A stretch of 7,608 nt of DNA from Planctomycetaceae bacterium (GTDB lineage: Bacteria; Planctomycetota; Planctomycetia; Planctomycetales; Planctomycetaceae): NCBI GenBank assembly GCA_029259875.1, contig JAJDEK010000142.1, positions 1 to 7,608 on the forward strand, given 5' to 3'. Positions 1 through 6,723 of this stretch are shown one piece after another. The notes under the pieces were generated by a model. The model had not been told where the DNA came from, searched no databases, and worked only from the letters and a program-made list of their open reading frames with translations. A program made the translations under genes and the position numbers. Position 1 is the stretch's first letter. The number at the start of each line of letters is the position of its first letter.

Positions 1-1
1 G

Positions 2-1207
2 CTCTATCCTGATCAAACATTGATTCATCGTAACGCGATCTATATTCGAGAACATGTTCCCAACGTCCAAACGATGTCGCAAATGTTTCGCAACCACGGC
101 TATTTCGCGACACGTGTGGGGAAAATTTATCATTACAATGTTCCCAAACACATTGGAACCAGCGGACACGATGACCCTTATTCTTGGAATCAGACTTTCA
201 ATCCCCGTGGTCGGGATGTTGATGATGAAGACAAAATTTTCAGCCTGACTCCCGGTAGCTTTGGTGGAACCTTAAGCTGGTTGGCTGCTGAGGGGACCGA
301 TGCAGAACAGACCGATGGCATCGCTGCGGAAATTGCCATCCAGCAACTCAAAAAACATGCAGCCCAGAAGACTCCCTTTTTCATGGCCGTAGGATTATTC
401 CGACCGCATACGCCTTATGTGGCTCCGAAAAACTATTTCGACATGTACCCCACTGACAAGATCAACGTTCCTCAAGTTCCGGAGGGGTACCTTGATACGA
501 TTCCTCTGCCTGCCCGCAAGTCATTGTTGCGCAAAAAAAATCAAGTCAATCTGCCAGACAAATTAGCACGTCAGGCCATTCAGGCTTATTACGCTTCAAT
601 TACCTTCGCTGATGCACAAATCGGTCATATTCTTGCGGCTCTCAAAGAAACAGGCCTCGATGATAATACAATCGTTGTTTTCACGTCGGACCATGGCTAT
701 CACATGGGAGAACACGGGTATTGGCAGAAAACAACGTTGTTTGAAAATGCAGCCCACGTGCCTTTAATTATTGCTGGTCCCGGAGTAACAGCGAAAGGGC
801 AGACCACACTCTCTCCAGCAGAAATGGTCGACTTTTATCCCACACTGGCAGAGCTATGCGGATTAAAAGCACCGGCTTCCATTTCCGGGGTCAGTCAAGT
901 ACCAACTCTGAAAGATGCCAAAACTTCTTCTCGTAAGACTGCTTTGACACAATATGCAAACGGTTATAGCATTCGCACACCGGGCTATCGCTATACCGAA
1001 TGGGGAGAAGCAGGCAAAGAAGGAGTTGAACTCTATGATCACAAAACAGATACTGCTGAAATGAAAAATCTGGCAGATGATCCTGGGACAAAGCAGCTTA
1101 GAGAAGAATTATCTCAAATATTGCACTCACGAATTAAACATGCGAACCAGAAACCTAAAGGGGTTAAGCAAATCAAATTCGAAAATCGAAGGCGTGTCCC
1201 TAGATAA
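2..1207 (+). CDS. Sulfatase, iduronate-2-sulfatase-like (5' partial)
   Basis: This is a type I sulfatase of the alkaline phosphatase superfamily, expected to hydrolyse sulfate esters, probably on a sulfated glycan. The frame is open to the left edge (LYPDQT precedes the TTG at 20), so the true start and the CxPSR formylglycine motif lie outside the window. Visible active-site elements match human iduronate-2-sulfatase: GKIYH (Lys at 122, His at 131), RPH (His at 407), TSDHG (metal Asp-His at 689-694) and WQK (Lys at 728). Further family blocks are PFFMAVGLFRPHTPY, AHVPLIIAGPG, VDFYPTLAELCGL and GYSIRTPGYRYTEWG. The C-terminus ends in a basic RRRVPR tail. The TTG at 20 is internal, not the start. 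Only 90 bp without a clear terminator separate it from the amidohydrolase gene, so the two may be co-transcribed. The family call is strong. The substrate cannot be read from sequence, because planctomycetes carry many paralogues of this type. Confidence 0.93.
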   Translation, partial: LYPDQTLIHRNAIYIREHVPNVQTMSQMFRNHGYFATRVGKIYHYNVPKHIGTSGHDDPYSWNQTFNPRGRDVDDEDKIFSLTPGSFGGTLSWLAAEGTDAEQTDGIAAEIAIQQLKKHAAQKTPFFMAVGLFRPHTPYVAPKNYFDMYPTDKINVPQVPEGYLDTIPLPARKSLLRKKNQVNLPDKLARQAIQAYYASITFADAQIGHILAALKETGLDDNTIVVFTSDHGYHMGEHGYWQKTTLFENAAHVPLIIAGPGVTAKGQTTLSPAEMVDFYPTLAELCGLKAPASISGVSQVPTLKDAKTSSRKTALTQYANGYSIRTPGYRYTEWGEAGKEGVELYDHKTDTAEMKNLADDPGTKQLREELSQILHSRIKHANQKPKGVKQIKFENRRRVPR

Positions 1208-1256
1208 AATAGGTTTCCCTACTTGTAATTCCTGGCTGTGTTGATTTGAATGGAGT

Positions 1257-1266
1257 GAGTCGACTC
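1257..1266. repeat. Perfect 10-bp palindrome upstream of the amidohydrolase gene
   Basis: GAGTCGACTC reads the same on both strands and ends 31 bp before the preferred ATG at 1298. It could be a small operator, but a single palindrome of this length can arise by chance. No promoter of good quality was seen around it. Confidence 0.25.
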
Positions 1267-1297
1267 GAACCGAACTGATACTGAATTGGAATCAAAA

Positions 1298-2254
1298 ATG
1301 AATCTTTCCCGCCGTGAATTTTCTAAATCACTTGCACTCGCTGGATTCGGCTGTGTTACCGGTCAAAGGGCAACCCAAAAAGCATTGGCAGCAGCACCGA
1401 AAATAGAAGCGGGAACCGGCTTCATTGACATTCACACACATATTGGCACTTATACCGACCCGAAAAAGAAGCTCTCGGTGGAGGATTTGCTGAAGTGGAT
1501 GGATCAGTATCAAATTGAAAAATCTACCGTCCTACCGCTGACATCACCAGAATCAACCATGTATCTACAAACGACCGAGACTGCATTGGCAGCCGCCAAA
1601 GCATATCCCGATCGACTGATTCCGTTTTGTTCTGTCGACCCACGGACTACTCATGCCGGAAGTGTTAAATCTTTGGTGAGTATGATTCAACGCTGGGTGG
1701 ATCAGGGGGCAAAAGGATTTGGCGAACACAAAGTTGGTCTCAATTTTGATGATCCTCTGATGATGCGCGTCTATGAAGCGTGTCAGGAAGTGGGCATCCC
1801 TTTGTTGTTTCATATCGATAATATTCGCGGCAAGGATGTGCCCGGCCTTAAACGATTGGAAAATGCACTTAAGACGTTTCCCGAACTGAATTTTATCGGA
1901 CATGGTCCTGGTTGGTGGGCTTCGATTTCCGGTGGTCTTACGCAACAGGAGTTGGGAGGCTATCCTAAGACCAAAGTCAAACCGGGCGGTGCCATCGACG
2001 ATTTAATGAGCCGCTATCCGAATATCTATGGCGATCTTTCTGCTGGTTCGGGAGCCAATTCCATTTCGCGCGATCTGGAGTTTGGTACTGAGTTCTTAGT
2101 TCGTCGGCAGGATCGAATTCTGTTCGGAACCGACTATCTGGCCCCCGGTCAACAGGTTCCCCAGTTCGAGCTCTTCCAGAATATTGAACTTCCCGCCGAA
2201 GTTCGTTCCAAAATCTATCGTGGAAACGCCATTAAACTCCTTAAGCTGACGTAA
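1298..2254 (+). CDS. Tat-exported metal-dependent amidohydrolase (Amidohydro_2 type)
   Basis: The product is a 318-residue TIM-barrel hydrolase of the amidohydrolase 2 type (PF04909/COG2159). The ATG at 1298 is preferred over the in-frame TTG at 1286 because it places SRREFSK at residues 4-10 of a normal twin-arginine signal and has GGA about 7 nt upstream. A hydrophobic stretch (SLALAGFG) and an ALA-AA cleavage region near residues 30-33 follow. Likely metal-site residues are FIDIHTH (H46, H48), FGEHK (residues 141-145), H172 in LLFHIDN, H202 in FIGHGPGWW and D279 in LFGTDYLAPGQ. The end (IYRGNAIKLLKL) is typical of the family. Relatives include decarboxylases and hydrolases, so the reaction is uncertain. 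Tat export suggests folding with metal before transport to the periplasm. It lies 90 bp after the sulfatase and may act on a related substrate; that link is inference. Confidence 0.92.
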   Translation: MNLSRREFSKSLALAGFGCVTGQRATQKALAAAPKIEAGTGFIDIHTHIGTYTDPKKKLSVEDLLKWMDQYQIEKSTVLPLTSPESTMYLQTTETALAAAKAYPDRLIPFCSVDPRTTHAGSVKSLVSMIQRWVDQGAKGFGEHKVGLNFDDPLMMRVYEACQEVGIPLLFHIDNIRGKDVPGLKRLENALKTFPELNFIGHGPGWWASISGGLTQQELGGYPKTKVKPGGAIDDLMSRYPNIYGDLSAGSGANSISRDLEFGTEFLVRRQDRILFGTDYLAPGQQVPQFELFQNIELPAEVRSKIYRGNAIKLLKLT

Positions 2255-2282
2255 GCCTGAAAGAACTTATCAGCTTGAGTTT
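2240..2282 (+). terminator. Hairpin overlapping the amidohydrolase stop codon, weak terminator candidate
   Basis: The outer arm 2240-2249 (CTTAAGCTGA) pairs with 2270-2279 (TCAGCTTGAG) with one U-G wobble. The inner arm TAAG (2252-2255) pairs with CTTA (2266-2269) after a 2-nt bulge, leaving a 10-nt loop. The stem contains the TAA stop at 2252-2254. Only three T residues follow (2280-2282) and the stem is AT-rich. It is therefore either an inefficient intrinsic terminator or an mRNA 3'-end stabiliser. Confidence 0.4.
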
Positions 2283-2304
2283 GCGGATGAAAATAGATTG
2301 TGCG

Positions 2305-2313
2305 TGTTATACT
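2305..2313 (+). promoter_or_regulatory. Candidate extended -10 promoter for DUF1501 gene
   Basis: TGTTATACT matches the TGnTATAAT extended -10 pattern with one change. No good -35 box is present at normal spacing: TTGCGG at 2281 would leave a 21-bp spacer, though extended -10 promoters can do without one. The AT-rich sequence at 2395-2420 could hold alternative -10 boxes, so this assignment is tentative. Confidence 0.35.
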
Positions 2314-2523
2314 AACTAGATTTGTGTTCAATTGTCCATTTTAATCTGTTTTTCAATAAATACTTGAGGAGTTCCTGTTGTTCTTTCCGATCATATTTGT
2401 ATATCCTAATATATAAAGTTTCCTGCCTAAGTTACTCGCCACACAGGTAATAAATAATAAGTAATCACAGTTGAAATCAAACGTTTTTAATGTGAGACTA
2501 TTTTTTATCTAATCCTAATTAAT

Positions 2524-2538
2524 AATCGATCATCGATT
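2524..2538. repeat. Operator-like inverted repeat before the DUF1501 ribosome binding site
   Basis: AATCGAT (2524-2530) and ATCGATT (2532-2538) are perfect inverted 7-bp arms around a single C. The gap is too small for an RNA hairpin loop without opening inner pairs, so a dimeric protein-binding site is more likely than a stem. It ends 8 bp before the GGGGAG ribosome binding site. ATCGAT is a self-complementary hexamer and easily duplicated by chance in AT-rich DNA. Confidence 0.35.
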
Positions 2539-2546
2539 TAATGATA

Positions 2547-2552
2547 GGGGAG
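2547..2552 (+). promoter_or_regulatory. Ribosome binding site of the DUF1501 gene
   Basis: GGGGAG, within AGGGGAGAG, sits 7 nt before the ATG at 2560. It is the clearest Shine-Dalgarno sequence in the window and fixes the start of the DUF1501 gene, including its long N-terminal extension. Confidence 0.75.
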
Positions 2553-2559
2553 AGTTCGG

Positions 2560-3969
2560 ATGTCACAATCAAACAGTTTCCCAAACAATCCACACCAAAT
2601 TCATCATTCGAGTGGAAGTTCATTTTCGAATTTCGCTCCTAGTGGTGATCTGGTTCACGTTGGTAGTCGGCGTTGGTTCCTGCAGATGGGCATGGCGGGG
2701 ATCGCAGGGCTTTCTGTTCCTCAACTTCTAAAGCAGCAGGCGCTGGCATCTCCCGAAGCACAAATGAATCAGAAAGTGCAAGCCAAGTCCGTCATCATGA
2801 TTTGGCTTTCTGGTGGACCAAGCCAACTGGATACCTGGGACTTAAAACCGCAGGCTCCCAAAGAAATTCGTGGTCCTTTTAATCCAATTTCGACCTCGGT
2901 GAATGGAATTGAGATCTGCGAGCATATGCCGAAGCAGGCAGCGATGATGGATAAATTCGCCATCATTCGTTCTATGGATGCCACGGCCAGCAACCACACA
3001 CCAACGACATTTCAGGCTGCGAATCCCAAGTCACGCCGTACGAATGACAATCGCGATGGTGGCGGTTATCCTTCGATGGGCTCGGTGGCTGCCAAGTTCC
3101 GTGGACCAAATGTCCCCGGCATGCCAGGCTTTGTCGCACTAGCCGACAGCATGAAAGCAGATATTTATGGTGCTGGTCATTTGGGACATCGCTATGAACC
3201 ACTGGATGGTGTGAAATCCACAGGCAAGTTTGGTATGCCTGCCGGCGTTCAAACATCCCGATTGAATGACCGCAATGAATTACGCCGCCAGTTTGACCAG
3301 CTTCGAAAACATGCTGACCTCTCGACCGAACTTTCACTGCAAGATCGTTATGTGCAGGAAGCTTACGATATGGTGTTGTCAGGAAAAGTGGCGAAAGCAT
3401 TTGACCTGAACCGCGAATCACAGAAGCTTCGAGAAAAGTATGGAAGCCACTCTTTTGGTCAGAAGGCCTTATTGGCACGTCGCCTTGTAGAATCGGGCGT
3501 GACCTTCATTACGATGAGTGATGCCTGGGGACACTGGGACCATCATGGCGATGAAGTCAAATGGGGCGGTATTGAGAAAGGTCTCAAACCCATGTTACCC
3601 GTTTTCGATAACGGAATTTCGACTTTAGTCAGCGACTTGGATGAACGAGGGCTACTTGATTCGACACTTGTGCTAGTACTTGGCGAATTTGGGCGTGGTC
3701 CGGTCATGACTAAAACAAATGGACGCGGTCACTGGACTCCCGTTATGTCAATGTTGGCAGCAGGCGCAGGCGTTCGCGGCGGTCAAGTCATCGGTGCTAC
3801 AGATCGACGTGGCGGCGAAATCGCGGAAAGACGATTAGGCCCGGGAGACCTCGGAGCCACCGTCTTCAAAAAGCTGGGCATCGACCCCTATGGTCATTGG
3901 ATCAAACCTGGTGGACGTCCCACACCTTTAGTCGATGGTCCTGCAGCTCCCATTGAGGAACTAGGCTAA
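2560..3969 (+). CDS. DUF1501 family protein with twin-arginine signal
   Basis: The product is a 469-residue protein of the DUF1501 family (PF07394), which belongs to the alkaline phosphatase/sulfatase superfamily; no reaction is established for it. A polar, His/Ser/Asn-rich stretch of about 35 residues precedes the twin-arginine motif SRRWFLQ (Arg37-Arg38), a hydrophobic MGMAGIAGLSV segment and an ALAS cleavage region near residue 63, so Tat export is predicted. Family landmarks are MIWLSGGPSQLDTWDLKP (about 79-96), SNHTPTTFQAANPKS, TLVLVLGEFGRGP, GRGHWTPVMSMLAAGAGVRGG and LGATVFKKLGIDP near the C-terminus. The usual GRDHW block reads GRGHW here. The start is fixed by a strong Shine-Dalgarno sequence. 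Such genes usually lie beside PSCyt1/DUF1549/DUF1553 genes; here a PSCyt1 gene lies about 3 kb downstream. Confidence is high for family and export, low for function. Confidence 0.95.
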   Translation: MSQSNSFPNNPHQIHHSSGSSFSNFAPSGDLVHVGSRRWFLQMGMAGIAGLSVPQLLKQQALASPEAQMNQKVQAKSVIMIWLSGGPSQLDTWDLKPQAPKEIRGPFNPISTSVNGIEICEHMPKQAAMMDKFAIIRSMDATASNHTPTTFQAANPKSRRTNDNRDGGGYPSMGSVAAKFRGPNVPGMPGFVALADSMKADIYGAGHLGHRYEPLDGVKSTGKFGMPAGVQTSRLNDRNELRRQFDQLRKHADLSTELSLQDRYVQEAYDMVLSGKVAKAFDLNRESQKLREKYGSHSFGQKALLARRLVESGVTFITMSDAWGHWDHHGDEVKWGGIEKGLKPMLPVFDNGISTLVSDLDERGLLDSTLVLVLGEFGRGPVMTKTNGRGHWTPVMSMLAAGAGVRGGQVIGATDRRGGEIAERRLGPGDLGATVFKKLGIDPYGHWIKPGGRPTPLVDGPAAPIEELG

Positions 3970-4038
3970 GCAGACGAATCAAGAACAATACGAGGCGACA
4001 ACGCACAAGATATCTGTCTTACTTTAGATTGACTGACA

Positions 4039-5262
4039 TCATCGTGCATCCTCTTTTATCTGAAAGTCCAGCCAGAGGAATTCACCAATCGTAGTTAACG
4101 GTGTGGATGTCGATTTCTCTTTGGTGAGATCAATGGCAAACGGGCGTTGCAGACTGTTGCCCCCTAGATCTTCCAGAATGGTTTTCGCAACCAGACGGTA
4201 ACGGCCTGGTTTCCACAGTTTCTCAGGCGTCCAATTCCAGATCGACTCATGCTGACTCAGTTGAACTTTTCCGGCGAGCGTAACACCCGCTTCATTTTGC
4301 ACCTTCAACTGGCTATGGAGTGAAGCGTAGTCCAGTGGTTCTCCCAGATGACATACCAGAGGCTTTCGCGTTCCTGGTTCAGGAACACTTAACTTCCAGT
4401 CTTCCATTAACGGTTGGCGTTCATCCATCGTGACAGCCGAGAATACTTTTGAGACGGGCATACCTAATGTATGCCCTGATAATGCAGACCACTTTTTGCT
4501 GATCTTTAATTCATATTCGTCTCCCTCGTTCAAAATGGCTCCTAATTCAACATTCAGATTCACACCGACTTTCTGTCTGCCAGGGTGAAACCACAGCGTC
4601 AACTGTTTGCCATCAGGAGACCAAAGTTCGGTATGCCGAAAAGGCCTGGGAACTTGTTTCTTTTGAGTTTTGTTGAACAGCGAGAAGTGCTCGAAAATCT
4701 CTCCTTGCTGCATTGGCTCTGAGAATTGAACATAAAATTTTAGGTGATTGGCGGGTAGCTTTTTTCCCGAAGGATAAATTGCCAGCACACGTGGAGGCTT
4801 CACATCAGGTAGTGGAATATAATACTCGGCTTGAAGCGTTTTTTGTTTCATGTTTGCAGGTAAGTCTAGTGGTTTTGGATCAAAGGTCGCGCGATAGCGG
4901 GTCCCTCTGACTAGTGGGAATGCAGGCAGGAATTCCAGACGATTCTCTTTAATCCGATAACGTCCAAGCATTGCCGGAATTTTTTGTTTGGACTGTTTAT
5001 GCAATTTGAAAAAAAGCACCCGTTGTAACTGTTCGTCATTTGCTTGTTTGAGAGAATTCCAACGTTGGGACTCGTCTGCTGTGACAACAACCCGACACAG
5101 CCTGGGATCTTTGGTAATTGCTTCGACGGTTAAGATGAACGGCATATCGGGAATCCCCATGGCTGACACCCGGGATACCATACAACACGAGCAGATCATC
5201 AATAACAGAAGCACTCTATCCCAGCGGGACTGTGGCTGGAATTCGGTTGACGGTTTCATCAT
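4039..5262 (-). CDS. Secreted protein with Big_5 (SbsA) Ig-like domains
   Basis: The product is a 407-residue exported protein of unknown function. The ATG at 5262 (followed by a second Met) is chosen over the GTG at 5316 because it gives a compact signal peptide: a charged start up to Arg16, VLLLLMICSCCMV, then a cleavage site after VSA (about residue 34). After an N-terminal region of about 110 residues come two segments resembling Big_5/SbsA Ig-like domains (PF13205). One is about residues 154-275 and opens with PPRVLAIYPSGKKLPANHL, then VQFSEPM. The other is about 300-378, with WNWTPEKLWKPGRYRLVAK and LEDLGGNSLQRPF. No catalytic motif was seen, so a binding or structural role is likely. 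ICSC in the signal could alternatively be a lipobox. It is 188 bp downstream of the propeller-like gene on the same strand and convergent with DUF1501, 69 bp apart, with no obvious shared terminator. Confidence 0.85.
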   Translation of the reverse strand: MMKPSTEFQPQSRWDRVLLLLMICSCCMVSRVSAMGIPDMPFILTVEAITKDPRLCRVVVTADESQRWNSLKQANDEQLQRVLFFKLHKQSKQKIPAMLGRYRIKENRLEFLPAFPLVRGTRYRATFDPKPLDLPANMKQKTLQAEYYIPLPDVKPPRVLAIYPSGKKLPANHLKFYVQFSEPMQQGEIFEHFSLFNKTQKKQVPRPFRHTELWSPDGKQLTLWFHPGRQKVGVNLNVELGAILNEGDEYELKISKKWSALSGHTLGMPVSKVFSAVTMDERQPLMEDWKLSVPEPGTRKPLVCHLGEPLDYASLHSQLKVQNEAGVTLAGKVQLSQHESIWNWTPEKLWKPGRYRLVAKTILEDLGGNSLQRPFAIDLTKEKSTSTPLTTIGEFLWLDFQIKEDAR

Positions 5263-5337
5263 AAGAGACTCGCCCTGAAAAAAATGAACTGCGAATGCTT
5301 CATACCGATTCACCAATCACGTTTAAAATGAGCGGAA

Positions 5338-5357
5338 CGGCGCTAACCGCCGGTTTT
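5338..5357 (-). other. GC-rich hairpin between the two minus-strand genes
   Basis: CGGCG (5338-5342) and CGCCG (5348-5352) form a 5-bp GC stem with a 5-nt loop, extendable by two A-T pairs past a bulged G. Read on the minus strand it lies about 76 nt before the ATG at 5262 and is followed by TTCCGC, a poor U-tract. It could be an attenuator or a leader hairpin. The better T-run (5354-5357) lies on the plus strand, where no gene ends. Confidence 0.3.
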
Positions 5358-5387
5358 CTGAATCTAATTAATTGGCTTTTGACAAAG

Positions 5388-5429
5388 CAGGCCCTTTCCC
5401 ATTCATGCAACAGAATAGAAAAGAGCCTG
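5388..5429 (-). terminator. Candidate terminator after the propeller-like gene
   Basis: On the minus strand CAGGCTCTTT (5429-5420) pairs with AAAGGGCCTG (5397-5388) over 10 bp including one U-G wobble, with a 22-nt loop. It begins 22 nt after the stop codon at 5451. The tail is CTTTGTC, a weak U-tract, so termination may be partial and leave some read-through into the downstream Big_5-like gene. Confidence 0.4.
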
Positions 5430-5450
5430 TAAATCATTCATAAATCCTGA

Positions 5451-6608
5451 TTAAGGAAGTTGTGAAATTTCCAGATCGAGGTGCCCGTCATTATCGCGAA
5501 GCACGACGATTTCTTTCTTTTCCAGTTTGTCAATGTGAACCGCACCGGCAAGCTGATCGACAATTTCAATCCCATTCGGGCCTGTTTTCTGTTTCACATT
5601 ACGGCGGGCGGCTTCCTCATTCACGTCTTCTGCTTCGAGGTAGTCCATGTTGACACGCACACCCCACCACTTACTAGGACCATACATACTCTTTTTCCAA
5701 TGGAAGCGAAATGTATTCGTCAGCAACCATTCTTTGCCGTCACTTTCGTAGGTTAACATATCCAATGGACGATTTCCCGAACCGAGTTCGACGACGCTGG
5801 TGCCTTTAACTTTGCTACCCGATTGTAATTCGTCCAGCGGAAACTTGGCGATGGGCGTACAAGCAAATGCTCCGACAATGTAATTCTTGCCTTTGTTGCT
5901 ATAAGGTACGAAGGATTGAATCGGGGCTTTCGTTTCCCATTTTCGATGTGCCACATGGTAGGTTTCAGCGCTGTAAATGTCTGCCGAGGTTCCATGCGTG
6001 ATCGGAAGTGGAATTGAATAAATTTTATTGACAAACTCAGCATTGGATTGTGCAGCCGCCAAGAGTCGATCACTGGCCAATGCTACGCCTGTAATGTTCC
6101 GAATTTTGGAATTCTTACCGCCGGGTAGCGCAACCTGCACGAAATCGACTTCAGAAAGATCGAAGTTTTTGACTTTACCTTGTGCGTTGATTACCAAGAT
6201 GGCGGGTTGCCCATCGGTCTTACGGCGAACGGAAAGGTAGACTTTACCGCTTTGTGAGTTCACGGCCATATCTGCGATTTGGATTTGAGAAGGTTCGACG
6301 CCCATACTTGCGGCGACTGCAACGTCAATTTTAGGAATTTTCTTTTCGAGCTTCTTCAATGGTCCTAGATCGTGAGTATCAATTACAGTCACTGTCGCTT
6401 TCGCAGGGTCCGCCACCACCAGCAATCCGCTGGGTCCGAAGGTTATTTTTCCAACCGATTTGAAATCGGGATTTCCCTTCTGCACATTTTTGAGATACTT
6501 GCTCGCCGCATCTTTGGTCACACCGGCTGGTGCCATTTGGCTACCTGTGAGTAGCAGCATGAACGCCATAATACTGACGCCTGCTTTCATGATTCGCGAT
6601 CTGATCAT
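5451..6608 (-). CDS. Secreted beta-propeller-like protein of unknown function
   Basis: The product is a 385-residue exported protein without an assigned function. The ATG at 6608 has AGGA (6618-6621) 9 nt upstream; the TTG at 6611 just before it is a poorer choice. The signal peptide runs MIRSRIMKAG, VSIMAFMLLLTG and then a likely cut after APA (residue 28). The rest shows repeated short beta-rich units resembling YVTN/NHL-type propellers: KITFGPSGLLVVADPAKATV with VTVIDT, IADMAVNSQSGKVYLSVRR, ITGVALASDRLLAAAQ, NYIVGAFACTPIAKFPLDEL, and NRPLDMLTYESDGKEWLLTN. No haem CxxCH or catalytic motif was seen. The C-terminal part (GIEIVDQLAGAVHIDKLEKKEIVVLRDNDG) looks like a closing blade. It is divergent from the tandem-cytochrome gene and shares a 288-bp control region with it, suggesting joint regulation and perhaps work with redox proteins outside the cytoplasm; that is inference. 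Confidence 0.85.
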   Translation of the reverse strand: MIRSRIMKAGVSIMAFMLLLTGSQMAPAGVTKDAASKYLKNVQKGNPDFKSVGKITFGPSGLLVVADPAKATVTVIDTHDLGPLKKLEKKIPKIDVAVAASMGVEPSQIQIADMAVNSQSGKVYLSVRRKTDGQPAILVINAQGKVKNFDLSEVDFVQVALPGGKNSKIRNITGVALASDRLLAAAQSNAEFVNKIYSIPLPITHGTSADIYSAETYHVAHRKWETKAPIQSFVPYSNKGKNYIVGAFACTPIAKFPLDELQSGSKVKGTSVVELGSGNRPLDMLTYESDGKEWLLTNTFRFHWKKSMYGPSKWWGVRVNMDYLEAEDVNEEAARRNVKQKTGPNGIEIVDQLAGAVHIDKLEKKEIVVLRDNDGHLDLEISQLP

Positions 6609-6672
6609 CAAACTGGTTCCTGAAAAAAGTGTCTTGAAATACTAGGGATCCGCTCCCCTCCAACTGACTTCA

Positions 6673-6701
6673 ATCCTAATTCCCTCAAATTTGAGAGTCA
6701 A
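6673..6701 (-). promoter_or_regulatory. Promoter candidate for the propeller-like gene
   Basis: On the minus strand TTGACT (6701-6696) and TAGGAT (6678-6673) are separated by exactly 17 bp. The -35 box matches the sigma-70 consensus at 5 of 6 positions and the -10 box at 4 of 6. Transcription would start near 6666, giving a leader of about 58 nt. The spacer contains a perfect palindrome at 6684-6695. Confidence 0.5.
6684..6695. promoter_or_regulatory. Palindrome in the promoter spacer, operator candidate
   Basis: CTCAAATTTGAG is a perfect 12-bp palindrome. It abuts the -35 box of the minus-strand promoter candidate and fills most of its spacer, the position where a repressor would block RNA polymerase. 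No regulator gene is present in the window to match it. Confidence 0.45.
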
Positions 6702-6723
6702 CAAGATTGTGAATTTAACATGG

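Larger units (their letters stand above)
2255..2559. other. Gene-free AT-rich leader region upstream of DUF1501
   Basis: This 305-bp stretch has no convincing reading frame on either strand. It is markedly richer in A and T than the genes around it, with runs such as ATATTTGTATATCC and TAATAAATAATAAG. It holds the distal arm of the hairpin after the amidohydrolase gene, a possible extended -10 promoter near 2305-2313, an inverted repeat at 2524-2538 and the ribosome binding site at 2547-2552. If the promoter at 2305 is used, the DUF1501 messenger has a leader of roughly 240 nt. No known riboswitch class was recognised. Confidence 0.7.

Noticed and set aside
533..540. Run of eight A residues in the sulfatase gene as a slippage or frameshift site
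   Set aside because: The reading frame and family motifs continue correctly on both sides, so there is no sign of a frameshift; it encodes RKKN in a lysine-rich loop.
1565..1945. 126-residue open frame on the minus strand
   Set aside because: It lies entirely inside the amidohydrolase gene, whose motifs and Tat signal are clear on the other strand. No ribosome binding site or recognisable domain.
2511..2520. AATCCTAATT, repeated exactly at 6672-6681
   Set aside because: Two copies of an AT-rich decamer in different promoter contexts and orientations are compatible with chance; no third copy was seen.
2255..2559. Small RNA or riboswitch in the AT-rich leader
   Set aside because: No conserved riboswitch core or strong GC stem was recognised; the low complexity alone does not support an RNA gene.
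2972..3478. 168-residue open frame on the minus strand
   Set aside because: Opposite the well-supported DUF1501 gene; its translation is rich in His, Arg and Ser with no family features, typical of an antisense shadow.
3970..4038. Bidirectional terminator between the convergent DUF1501 and Big_5-like genes
   Set aside because: Only the short palindrome AGATATCT (4008-4015) was found; there is no stem with a T-run on either strand.
5379..5384. TTGACA on the plus strand between the minus-strand genes
   Set aside because: No matching -10 box at proper spacing and no plus-strand gene follows, so it is unlikely to be a promoter.
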